In this document: positions 37,808 through 45,874 of the stretch, piece after piece
Layout of the letters: every line of letters begins with the position of its first letter
How positions within the stretch are numbered: position 1 is the first letter of the stretch
NCBI GenBank assembly: GCA_945876035.1
Contig: CAMCMU010000038.1
Span: 1 to 45,874 of the forward strand
DNA length: 45,874 nt
Direction: 5' to 3'
Origin: Schlesneria paludicola DSM 18645
GTDB lineage: Bacteria; Planctomycetota; Planctomycetia; Planctomycetales; Planctomycetaceae
Notes under the pieces: model-generated
Seen by the model: the letters and a program-made list of their open reading frames with translations, nothing else
Database searches by the model: none
What the model was told of the DNA's origin: nothing
Position numbers and translations under genes: made by a program

Positions 37808-38068
37808 ATCGTCAAGAGACGGACCGCTGTCAAAATGACGAGTACGATTCGCATCGGGTCGGATAAGTACCGCTCCAGTGGCATCCAAGAAAATTTTATC
37901 CTGCATAATTTCTTGGACCACGATCTCCATGGGGTTCTTTGTCTGAATGTCGACGAGCGGACGAGCTCCGCGATTCAAGGCGACCATCCGCTTTTGAATG
38001 AGCGTGGAGAGTTTGAATCGTCCACCGCATTTCTTTACGATTTCTTCCTCTTTCAATTCGTCAAGCAT
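37802..38068 (-). CDS. rpoZ: RNA polymerase omega subunit
   Basis: Predicted 88 residues, ATG with GAGG seven bases upstream. The omega fold is recognisable from [21 protein letters not shown] and [14 protein letters not shown]. The small subunit helps assemble the beta-prime subunit of RNA polymerase. The gmk-rpoZ-coa order supports the call. The stop codon lies inside a tandem repeat. Confidence 0.9.
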   Translation of the reverse strand: MLDELKEEEIVKKCGGRFKLSTLIQKRMVALNRGARPLVDIQTKNPMEIVVQEIMQDKIFLDATGAVLIRPDANRTRHFDSGPSLDDI

Positions 38069-38201
38069 TCGCAGCCTCTTTGAAATTACGGGTATACGCC
38101 GATCCCTGCCGTCGTCGACTGTAGCAATTCGAGCGACAACTCCAAGCTAAGTAGTTTGGCGGTTAATCGGGCGAGGAGCAAGGGTAACTGTCAAATTGGT
38201 T

Positions 38202-38795
38202 TCAAGGAATCAGTCGGTCGGTCAAAATTTGGCAGATGAAACTTACGGCCCGCTCCAAATCATCGTTGACCACGCGGTGAGCATATCGGTGGGCAAGTTG
38301 CAATTCATCATGCACCTTTCTAAGGCGTTTCTGTATCGTGGCTTCGGAATCCGTTCCGCGCATTCGCAGTCGATGCTCACACACTTCCAGTGACGGCGGT
38401 TCCAAGAAAATGGTGAGGGCGTGGGGGTAGACTTCCATCACCCGAATTGCCCCTTGAACATCAATTTCGAGGAATGCCCAACCCCCATCAAGCCGCGCCC
38501 GATCGATTTCGGACTTCAGCGTGCCGTACCAGTAGCCAGCACCAAAGACTTCAGCCGTTTCCAAAAATTCATCACGGTCACGTCGCGCGGCGAACTCTTC
38601 TGCGGAGAGAAAATAATAGGCGTCGCCGTGCACCTCTCCGAAACGGGGTGGTCGTGTTGTTGCCGAAACGCACTTCACAAACTTGACCGGTGCTTCACGG
38701 ATCAGACGTTCCACGATCGTTGTCTTGCCGCTCCCGCTGGGACCAGACATGACGACGACTTGAACGGATGAGGCATGGTCAAATGTCTCGGCCAC
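38202..38795 (-). CDS. gmk: Guanylate kinase
   Basis: Predicted 197 residues starting at GTG (38795), six bases after the yicC stop, with GGAG in the end of yicC as ribosome site. P-loop SGPSGSGKTT; then SATTRPPRFGEVHGDAYYF with the GMP-binding Arg/Tyr residues, and FLEIDVQGA. It phosphorylates GMP to GDP. It is translationally linked to yicC and followed by rpoZ, as in many bacteria. Confidence 0.97.
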   Translation of the reverse strand: MAETFDHASSVQVVVMSGPSGSGKTTIVERLIREAPVKFVKCVSATTRPPRFGEVHGDAYYFLSAEEFAARRDRDEFLETAEVFGAGYWYGTLKSEIDRARLDGGWAFLEIDVQGAIRVMEVYPHALTIFLEPPSLEVCEHRLRMRGTDSEATIQKRLRKVHDELQLAHRYAHRVVNDDLERAVSFICQILTDRLIP

Positions 38796-38801
38796 TGGAG
38801 T

Positions 38802-39683
38802 TCACTCCACATTCTGAACAATTTCACGCATTCGTTCCACGCTCGCCTTGGCTTCGACCGCCGCGTGAGAGATCTCCACGTGATTGGCCTTCGATCCAAT
38901 CGTATTTACTTCACGAAACAACTCCTGACACATGAAATCGAGCTTGCGGCCCTGCGACGTGGAGTCATCCAGCAACTTGGCAAACTGAGTCAGGTGGCTT
39001 CGCAGTCGGATAATTTCTTCGTTGATGTCGCTGCGATCAACAAACAAGGCGACTTCTCGCAACACGTCCGACGGTCCAATGTGATCGTCGCGATCCTTCA
39101 GCAATTCGGAAACGCGTTGCAGCAGTTTGTCGCGGTACTCGATGATCACTTGTGGTGCAAGTCCGGCAATGTAATCCACCTGCTCAGCGATCCGAGTACT
39201 TTGAACTTTCAACTCCGCGGCCATTGAGGCTCCCTCGCGTTGCCGAAACTCATCCATTCGAACCGTCGCGGCGCGTACCGTCCGTTGGACAACAGGCCAG
39301 AGATGCTCAATGGTCTCCGAATCAAAACGACCATCCTCCATCACCTGAGGAAGTGTCAACAATGATTCCAGCCGAGGGGGTTCGGTGCCAAGTGTCTGGG
39401 CCACTTGTTCCAGTTGCCTCCAGTATCCGGCAAGAATGGTCAAATTAATTCGGGACGAACTCGTATTGGCTAAATGCTCGAATCGAATCGTCAACGAGAC
39501 GCTGCCCCGCGCAATCGTCTCACGCAGCATTTTTTCCAAATCGCTTTCCAAATGGGCGAAGCCATCCGGCCAGCGGAGTGCAAGTTTGAAGTGGCGATTA
39601 TTCACACTGCGCAATTCCGCTCGGCAAACAACGTTTTGTGACTGCTCGCGAGCCTCACCAAAGCCAGTCATGCTTAAAAGCAC
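38802..39683 (-). CDS. yicC: YicC family endoribonuclease
   Basis: Predicted 293 residues, the usual family length. It begins with the invariant MLLSMTGFGEA, then ELRSVNNRHFKL; the C-terminal DUF1732 part contains RSDINEEIIRLRSHL, RKLDFMCQELFREVNTIGSKAN. The family is an endoribonuclease involved in small-RNA turnover in E. coli. It is directly upstream of gmk. Confidence 0.96.
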   Translation of the reverse strand: MLLSMTGFGEAREQSQNVVCRAELRSVNNRHFKLALRWPDGFAHLESDLEKMLRETIARGSVSLTIRFEHLANTSSSRINLTILAGYWRQLEQVAQTLGTEPPRLESLLTLPQVMEDGRFDSETIEHLWPVVQRTVRAATVRMDEFRQREGASMAAELKVQSTRIAEQVDYIAGLAPQVIIEYRDKLLQRVSELLKDRDDHIGPSDVLREVALFVDRSDINEEIIRLRSHLTQFAKLLDDSTSQGRKLDFMCQELFREVNTIGSKANHVEISHAAVEAKASVERMREIVQNVE

Positions 39684-39862
39684 AATGTTCCACCCTACAA
39701 AGGACGTCGAGACAAGACCGCGAGTTTGACATCGAAAAAAAGATCAATTGAAACACAATTTCATGTTGACGACTCAAATTTCAGCTGGCATCAAACCACC
39801 GGAAATCGTCGTCGCAACTCATTTCGGCAGACAGATTTTGCCGAATTCAATGTCTTCAGTTC

Positions 39863-40381
39863 TTATTCCGGTTTTGTGGTGTCAGGATTCTCGGTAGAGG
39901 GAGCCTTTTCCTCCTTGCGGGGATTTTCCTCTGTTGCAGAGTCCACTTTGACCGAAGCGGGCTTCGCATCCACGTTAGGGGTCTCATTTGCTTCGTCGTT
40001 GGCGGCTTCCTTTTCGGACTCCCCTGTCTGCTCATTTCCATTCGGTGGGGAGGCCTTGTCCGGCATGTCGAGATCGATCGCTTTGTCTTCGGTCGAGGGA
40101 GTTACCGCCGCAGCCTTATCGACGAACGTTGCACGCCCTTTGGTTGCCGAATTGACGACAAGGATGCAAATACAAGCCAATAAAATCCAAATCAAGGCGA
40201 CGGCAATGGTGATCCGTGTAAAAATGTCGCCAGCCTTTGTGCCAAAAGCGCTTTGGCCACCCATGCCACCAAAGGCACCCGCCAGTCCTCCACCTCGACC
40301 TCGCTGGAGCAGGATCAAGCCAATCAAAAACATCCCGACCAACATGTGGACGGTCAACAAAAAATAAGCCAGATACAGCAT
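39863..40381 (-). CDS. secG: Preprotein translocase subunit SecG with long acidic tail
   Basis: Predicted 172 residues; AGGA lies 11 bases upstream of the ATG. Two membrane helices (about 4-24 and 54-77) flank the Gly-rich cytoplasmic loop [21 protein letters not shown], typical of SecG. The C-terminal tail of about 90 residues is hydrophilic and rich in Glu, Pro, Lys and Ser, longer than in E. coli (110 residues in total). SecG assists SecA-driven protein export through SecYEG. It follows tpiA by 55 bp, a common bacterial arrangement. Confidence 0.95.
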   Translation of the reverse strand: MLYLAYFLLTVHMLVGMFLIGLILLQRGRGGGLAGAFGGMGGQSAFGTKAGDIFTRITIAVALIWILLACICILVVNSATKGRATFVDKAAAVTPSTEDKAIDLDMPDKASPPNGNEQTGESEKEAANDEANETPNVDAKPASVKVDSATEENPRKEEKAPSTENPDTTKPE

Positions 40382-40436
40382 ATTAAATCATTCCTATTGG
40401 CCAGTTAACATAATTTCACGCTCGAGTTGCCGAGAT

Positions 40437-41219
40437 CTATTCCCCTGAGAGACGAGCCAGGTCGGCTGCGGCGTGAATAATTCCCAAAAACTGATTACTC
40501 ATCAAGCTGGCTCCACCCACAAGGGCCCCGTCAACATTCGGCAGGGAGAGAAGTTGCTTGGCATTATCTGGTTTCACGCTGCCGCCGTATTGAATTCTAA
40601 TCGCGTCCGCTGAAACGCGATCGAATCGCGCAGCCAGCCAATCGCGAATGAATCGGTGAGTTCCTTCCGCCTGTTCGGGTGATGCGGTCACCCCTGTACC
40701 AATGGCCCAGACAGGTTCATACGCTATGACAAGCTTTTCAAGTTGTTCGATACGGACATTCGCCAAACCGAGTTTCAGTTGGGAGCTCAGCACCGACTCA
40801 GTCCGTCCGGAGTTTCGATCGTCTAAGGCCTCACCGACGCAAAAAATTACATCGACGTTTCGCTGAAAAGCGGCGAGCACCTTGAGATTGATTTGGGAAT
40901 CGGTTTCCCCAAAAAACTGCCGCCGCTCACTGTGTCCGATGATGACCCAGCGGCAACCCACATCGACCAACATGTCGATGGAAACCTCTCCGGTATAGGC
41001 GCCGGCATTTTCAAAGTGGGCATTTTGAGCGCCCAACATGACGCGACTGTTCGCGAGACTCTGACTGACGGGGAGCAAGTGTGGAAACGGGGGACAGACA
41101 GCCACATCCACCAACTCGGTGATGCCAGCCACTCCGACAACCACCTCTCCAGCCAGTTTCTGGGCCGAAGCAAGAGTTGTATTCATTTTCCAATTGCCAG
41201 CCACAAACAGGCGGCGCAT
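40437..41219 (-). CDS. tpiA: Triosephosphate isomerase
   Basis: Predicted 260 residues from the ATG at 41219 with AAGGA seven bases upstream; the frame is open 30 codons further but conservation starts at RRLFVAGNWKMN, with the catalytic Lys. The catalytic His is in IIGHSERRQFFGE and the catalytic Glu in VIAYEPVWAIGTG; the phosphate loop is IQYGGSVKPDN. It interconverts dihydroxyacetone phosphate and glyceraldehyde-3-phosphate. It is followed by secG. Confidence 0.98.
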   Translation of the reverse strand: MRRLFVAGNWKMNTTLASAQKLAGEVVVGVAGITELVDVAVCPPFPHLLPVSQSLANSRVMLGAQNAHFENAGAYTGEVSIDMLVDVGCRWVIIGHSERRQFFGETDSQINLKVLAAFQRNVDVIFCVGEALDDRNSGRTESVLSSQLKLGLANVRIEQLEKLVIAYEPVWAIGTGVTASPEQAEGTHRFIRDWLAARFDRVSADAIRIQYGGSVKPDNAKQLLSLPNVDGALVGGASLMSNQFLGIIHAAADLARLSGE

Positions 41220-41361
41220 TGCTTCATCCTTAAAGACACCGCGTGAAAGAGATCTTGGTTGCACGAGCGGCAAATGAAACCAACGACACAGTCCGCAAAT
41301 TTTTTTCAAGAATCAATATTGGCGATCAAGACTACCCCGGTCCCATAAATCGTTTGTTCGA

Positions 41362-42519
41362 TCACTCGACCGGCTCACTCCTCGGGTAAGAGCCCAGAAT
41401 TTCCATGCGGACCGCCATTTTCGCCAGATCGTCCAAAGAACGCTTGACCTTGGAATCTTTGATATGGCCCTCGCAATCCAAGAAAAAGATGTAACCCGTC
41501 TCCGGACCGCGAAGGGGGAAGGATTCGATCCAAGTGAGATTCAGTTTTGCCTGCTTAAAAATTGCCAATGACTCCGACAACGAACCGGGACGATGGGGGA
41601 TCTGCAGGAGAATCGATGTTCGATCTTTTCCGGATGGTGCCACGGGCTTGTCACCAATCACGGCAAATCGAGTGACATTACTCGAATTATCTTCAATGTG
41701 CTCTGCAAGGATTTGAAGCCCATATTCGACGGCCGCCTGCTTACTAGCGACCGCTGCCGCACCCGGCTTGTCGCGTGCGAGTTGAGCGGCAGTGGATGTG
41801 CTCGTGACTTCAATCGTCCGTGCTTGAGGCATGTTTCTGCTAAGCCAGTCGCGGCATTGAGACAAGGCTTGCGGCTTGCTGTAAATTTCGTTGATTTCGC
41901 TTCGAGGCGAACGTCCCAACAGATTGTGGTGGATATTAAGTTGAATTTCTCCGCAAATCCTCAGCGGCAAACGAGTGAACATGTCCAGCGTGTCAATAAT
42001 GCGTCCATCAGTGCTGTTTTCGATCGGAACAACACCGAAATCCGCATGCCCGCGGTTCACTTCTTCGAACACGGCTGGAATTGTGTTAACGGGAATCAAG
42101 TCGGCGGATTCACCGAAACGCTCAATCGCAGCCATATGTGAAAAACTAAATGCCGGACCAAGATAAACTGCCCGTTGAATCCGTGATTGATTTCGAACCG
42201 AACTCAACACCTGTCGAAATACGCCACGGATGGCCCGGCCGGTTAAGGGGCCTGGGTTTTCCGACTCGAGCAAGGCGTAGAGTTCATCATCGGAACGCGG
42301 ATCATAAATTGCGGCTCGGCGATCGGGAGACGATTCGATCAGTTTAAATGTTGCCGCCGCTCTTCGGTTCAGGAGTTTAATTATTTCCTGATCGAGCTTG
42401 CCAACTTCTGCTTGAGCTGCCGCATTGATTTTTACGGATGAAGATGATGCCGCTGTTTTGGCAGAAGCCGTTGTAGAAACGGGCTTTGCAGACTTTTTTG
42501 TCACCGGTTTAGTCGCCAT
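41362..42519 (-). CDS. pheA: Bifunctional chorismate mutase/prephenate dehydratase (P-protein)
   Basis: Predicted 385 residues from the ATG at 42519, with GGAGG eight bases upstream. An Ala/Lys/Ser-rich leader of about 30 residues precedes an AroQ chorismate mutase domain (about 32-115: [16 protein letters not shown]). The prephenate dehydratase part (about 115-295) has [25 protein letters not shown] and the catalytic NVTRFAVIG. The ACT domain (about 300-380) has [22 protein letters not shown]. It makes phenylpyruvate for phenylalanine synthesis and should be inhibited by phenylalanine through the ACT domain; the usual ESRP block reads ESFP here, which might alter the feedback. Confidence 0.96.
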   Translation of the reverse strand: MATKPVTKKSAKPVSTTASAKTAASSSSVKINAAAQAEVGKLDQEIIKLLNRRAAATFKLIESSPDRRAAIYDPRSDDELYALLESENPGPLTGRAIRGVFRQVLSSVRNQSRIQRAVYLGPAFSFSHMAAIERFGESADLIPVNTIPAVFEEVNRGHADFGVVPIENSTDGRIIDTLDMFTRLPLRICGEIQLNIHHNLLGRSPRSEINEIYSKPQALSQCRDWLSRNMPQARTIEVTSTSTAAQLARDKPGAAAVASKQAAVEYGLQILAEHIEDNSSNVTRFAVIGDKPVAPSGKDRTSILLQIPHRPGSLSESLAIFKQAKLNLTWIESFPLRGPETGYIFFLDCEGHIKDSKVKRSLDDLAKMAVRMEILGSYPRSEPVE

Positions 42520-43055
42520 CCAACCAGCCTCCACCAAGTCGCCTCAAAATATTGCTTCCACGCCATGCACCGCTTCACATGTTCGGTGCCGACGAATTTC
42601 GCTGCCGTTCAAATTCCTAAACTCATTCAGACTGCCATTTCTACTTGCCGGAATCGGGTTTTGCAAGCGGCAAGCAGTTCGGTGATGCCGCAGACTCTCA
42701 GAAATGCCGACTTTCAAAATTTCAGAAGCCTCACTGTTTTAAAGGTGCCATTTTGACGCAGTTGCATTGGTGACGCCCGATCATTGGCGGTGCCGTTATG
42801 GCAGCCGTGTGGTTGTGTCTGGCTCAATAATTCGTCAAACGGAGATTCTGATCCTATTTATTAGCAATATGTTGTGTTAATGATGGAATATTGATCAAAA
42901 GAACTGGCGCGACCTTTGCGGTGTCATTAGTTTTGATTGGTAGATTCACGTATATGCTTTTGGTTGAATGCTTCGGAGAGTCAATTTTGGGGAATTGATA
43001 GACAATTTCCGACTCGCCCGAAGAGGTGTCTGATTTTAACTCAAGGATTACTGCG
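42520..43055. other. 536-bp divergent region between pheA and dnaK
   Basis: No gene is supported. It contains the pheA promoter on the minus strand and a sigma-54-like element towards dnaK (listed separately). A small dyad, TCAATT-ttgggg-AATTGA (42981-42998), lies 57 bp before the dnaK start. I found no CIRCE (TTAGCACTC-N9-GAGTGCTAA) element. Confidence 0.4.
42904..42920 (+). promoter_or_regulatory. Sigma-54-like -24/-12 element upstream of dnaK
   Basis: CTGGCGCG-ACCT-TTGCG matches the YTGGCACG-N4-TTGCW consensus with an exact GG-N10-GC spacing; the mismatches are one base in the -24 block and the final W. It would give a leader of about 125 nt before dnaK. One such match in 46 kb may occur by chance. 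Confidence 0.35.
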
Positions 43056-44948
<1,893 letters not shown>

Positions 44949-44997
44949 TTCGTTACGGCTCGACGATTGTCGTGGTGATTCAAAATTCGCCTCCGCC

Positions 44998-45032
44998 TTC
45001 CGTGTCTCGCTGCCCCGCAGCGAGACACGGAA
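44998..45032 (+). terminator. 15-bp stem hairpin downstream of dnaK
   Basis: A perfect 15-bp inverted repeat, TTCCGTGTCTCGCTG / CAGCGAGACACGGAA, with a 5-nt loop, lies 49 bp after the dnaK stop. Only a short TGATCTTT follows, so it may work as terminator or as a 3' mRNA stabiliser. Confidence 0.6.
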
Positions 45033-45197
45033 TGATCTTTCGAGGGCAAACAGGTTGCTCCCGAACGCGCCGCGAATTGTGGAAGACTCAGATGCCTCAT
45101 CAGGAGATTGGGGGTCCGTGGCGAAGCGGGAGTTTGAAAGTCGTACAAGGCACGGCAAGACCCTGATCGATTGCGTTTTGATGCGAATTCTTGTGTG

Positions 45198-45234
45198 CCG
45201 CGCCATGGGGCTGCATGGCGCGGTGGATTTTTTT
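45198..45234 (+). terminator. Rho-independent terminator
   Basis: A perfect 10-bp GC-rich stem, CCGCGCCATG / CATGGCGCGG, with a 6-nt loop, is followed after four bases by seven T. It is a textbook intrinsic terminator on the plus strand, 250 bp after dnaK, and probably ends its transcript before clpB. Confidence 0.8.
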
Positions 45235-45534
45235 CGACTGGGTGACGTGATGGAACAGTTCCAGATAAATCCTGAAACGGCGGTGATGCCTCTTCGATTT
45301 CGGGTGACGCGAGGATCTCGGGTGTTGTTGATTGGCCGGACTTAACGGATCGAAAATGAGTCTCCTTGTGAGTCGTCGGGGGGCGAACTCCGGATTTCCG
45401 CCTGATCCGTTATGATCGGCGATGCTGTTGCTCGTAAGGAATTCCTGTTCGATCAGAAGTCCCTTTAATTTCGCGAGGGTCGTGCGGTTGTCGATCGCGT
45501 CACGTTCTCGCATATTTCCAGCAGGATCCGCGTC

Positions 45535-45874
45535 ATGGTCTTCCGTCCCGAAAAGCTCACGCTGAAAGCCCAAGAGGCGGTCCAGTCGGCGCAGCAGTTT
45601 GCTGAGTCACAGGGGCATCCGCAGTTGATGCCGCTCCATTTGCTCAAGGCTCTGCTGGACGAGCAGCAGGGGATCGTCCGGCCGTTGCTGGAGAAGATCG
45701 GCATTCATGTCAGCCAACTGCGGGGGATCATTGATGCCGACTTGAACAAGCTGCCGCGTGCTTCCGGCGGTCAGGTAGGGGCGAGTCCCGCCGCGATGCA
45801 GGTGTTGGAGAAGGCTCAACAGCAGGCGGACGCGATGAAAGACGCCTTCGTCTCGACCGAGCATTTGCTCATCG
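45535..45874 (+). CDS. clpB: ATP-dependent chaperone ClpB, N-terminal part
   Basis: The first 113 codons are visible before the window ends; AGGA lies nine bases upstream of the ATG. The N-terminal Clp repeat domain is recognisable from FRPEKLTLKAQEAVQSAQQFAESQGHPQL, then MPLHLLKALLDEQ and the start of the second repeat with FVSTEHLL. The ATPase domains lie outside. ClpB dissolves protein aggregates with DnaK, and its position after dnaK fits. A ClpC/ClpA paralogue is possible, but the FRPEKLT-LKAQEAV start is typical of ClpB. Confidence 0.93.
   Translation, partial: MVFRPEKLTLKAQEAVQSAQQFAESQGHPQLMPLHLLKALLDEQQGIVRPLLEKIGIHVSQLRGIIDADLNKLPRASGGQVGASPAAMQVLEKAQQQADAMKDAFVSTEHLLI

Larger units (their letters stand above)
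44949..45534. other. 586-bp region between dnaK and clpB
   Basis: No gene is supported. It contains two strong hairpins (listed separately) and a 9-bp inverted repeat, TAACGGATC (45343-45351) and GATCCGTTA (45404-45412), 52 bp apart, about 120-190 bp before clpB. The clpB promoter should be in the right half; I see no sure boxes. Confidence 0.4.

Noticed and set aside
42840-43055. CIRCE heat-shock operator before dnaK
   Set aside because: No TTAGCACTC-N9-GAGTGCTAA or close variant is present; a lone TTAGCA at 42861 has no partner arm.

Overview
The window looks like a chromosome fragment from a planctomycete (Planctomycetota). GC content is moderate. Several genes are of kinds I know mainly from that phylum: a YdjY-domain secreted protein (19239-20210), a zinc-ribbon/two-helix membrane protein (23915-24781), stand-alone and sigma-54-linked FHA proteins, and adjacent but separate coaB and coaC genes. 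This is a judgement from gene content; no rRNA or other taxonomic marker is present.

Left part (1-5444, minus strand): an inorganic-carbon uptake operon, dabA - dabB-like - second NuoL/NuoM-like gene, the last cut by the window edge. It is divergent from an orphan OmpR-type response regulator (5713-6399). Next come a single-pass S49 (SppA-like) peptidase, a PilB/GspE-type assembly ATPase, and a surface-polysaccharide group on the minus strand: rmlA, ugd and a GT39-like membrane glycosyltransferase.

Middle part (15386-24781, plus strand): a small FHA protein ending at a run of nine C, class I fumarase, a NagA-like amidohydrolase, the YdjY protein, an FHA-GAF-AAA-Fis sigma-54 activator and the zinc-ribbon membrane protein. 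Intergenic gaps here are large, up to nearly 1 kb.

Suf locus (24940-31088, minus strand): sufR-like repressor, orphan nuoB, sufC, sufB, sufD, a Rieske ferredoxin and a SufT-like protein with a His/Cys-rich N-terminal extension. No cysteine desulfurase or SufU/SufE is present although both ends of the locus are visible. A perfect 11-bp-stem hairpin separates sufB from sufD.

Right part: a SAMHD1-like HD phosphohydrolase converges on sat (ATP sulfurylase). A minus-strand housekeeping series follows, in transcription order pheA, tpiA, secG, yicC, gmk, rpoZ, coaC, coaB, and a squalene/phytoene synthase. Plus-strand dnaK and the start of clpB close the window; dnaK has a sigma-54-like -24/-12 element upstream and no CIRCE element.

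No tRNA, rRNA, CRISPR array, insertion sequence or prophage could be supported. The observations most worth follow-up are the two-antiporter-subunit DAB operon next to an orphan regulator, the C9 tract that decides the C-terminus of the FHA protein, the unusual suf operon (nuoB inside, sulfur donor missing, internal hairpin, metal-binding tail on SufT), and the well-placed Shine-Dalgarno in front of an ATC codon in coaC.
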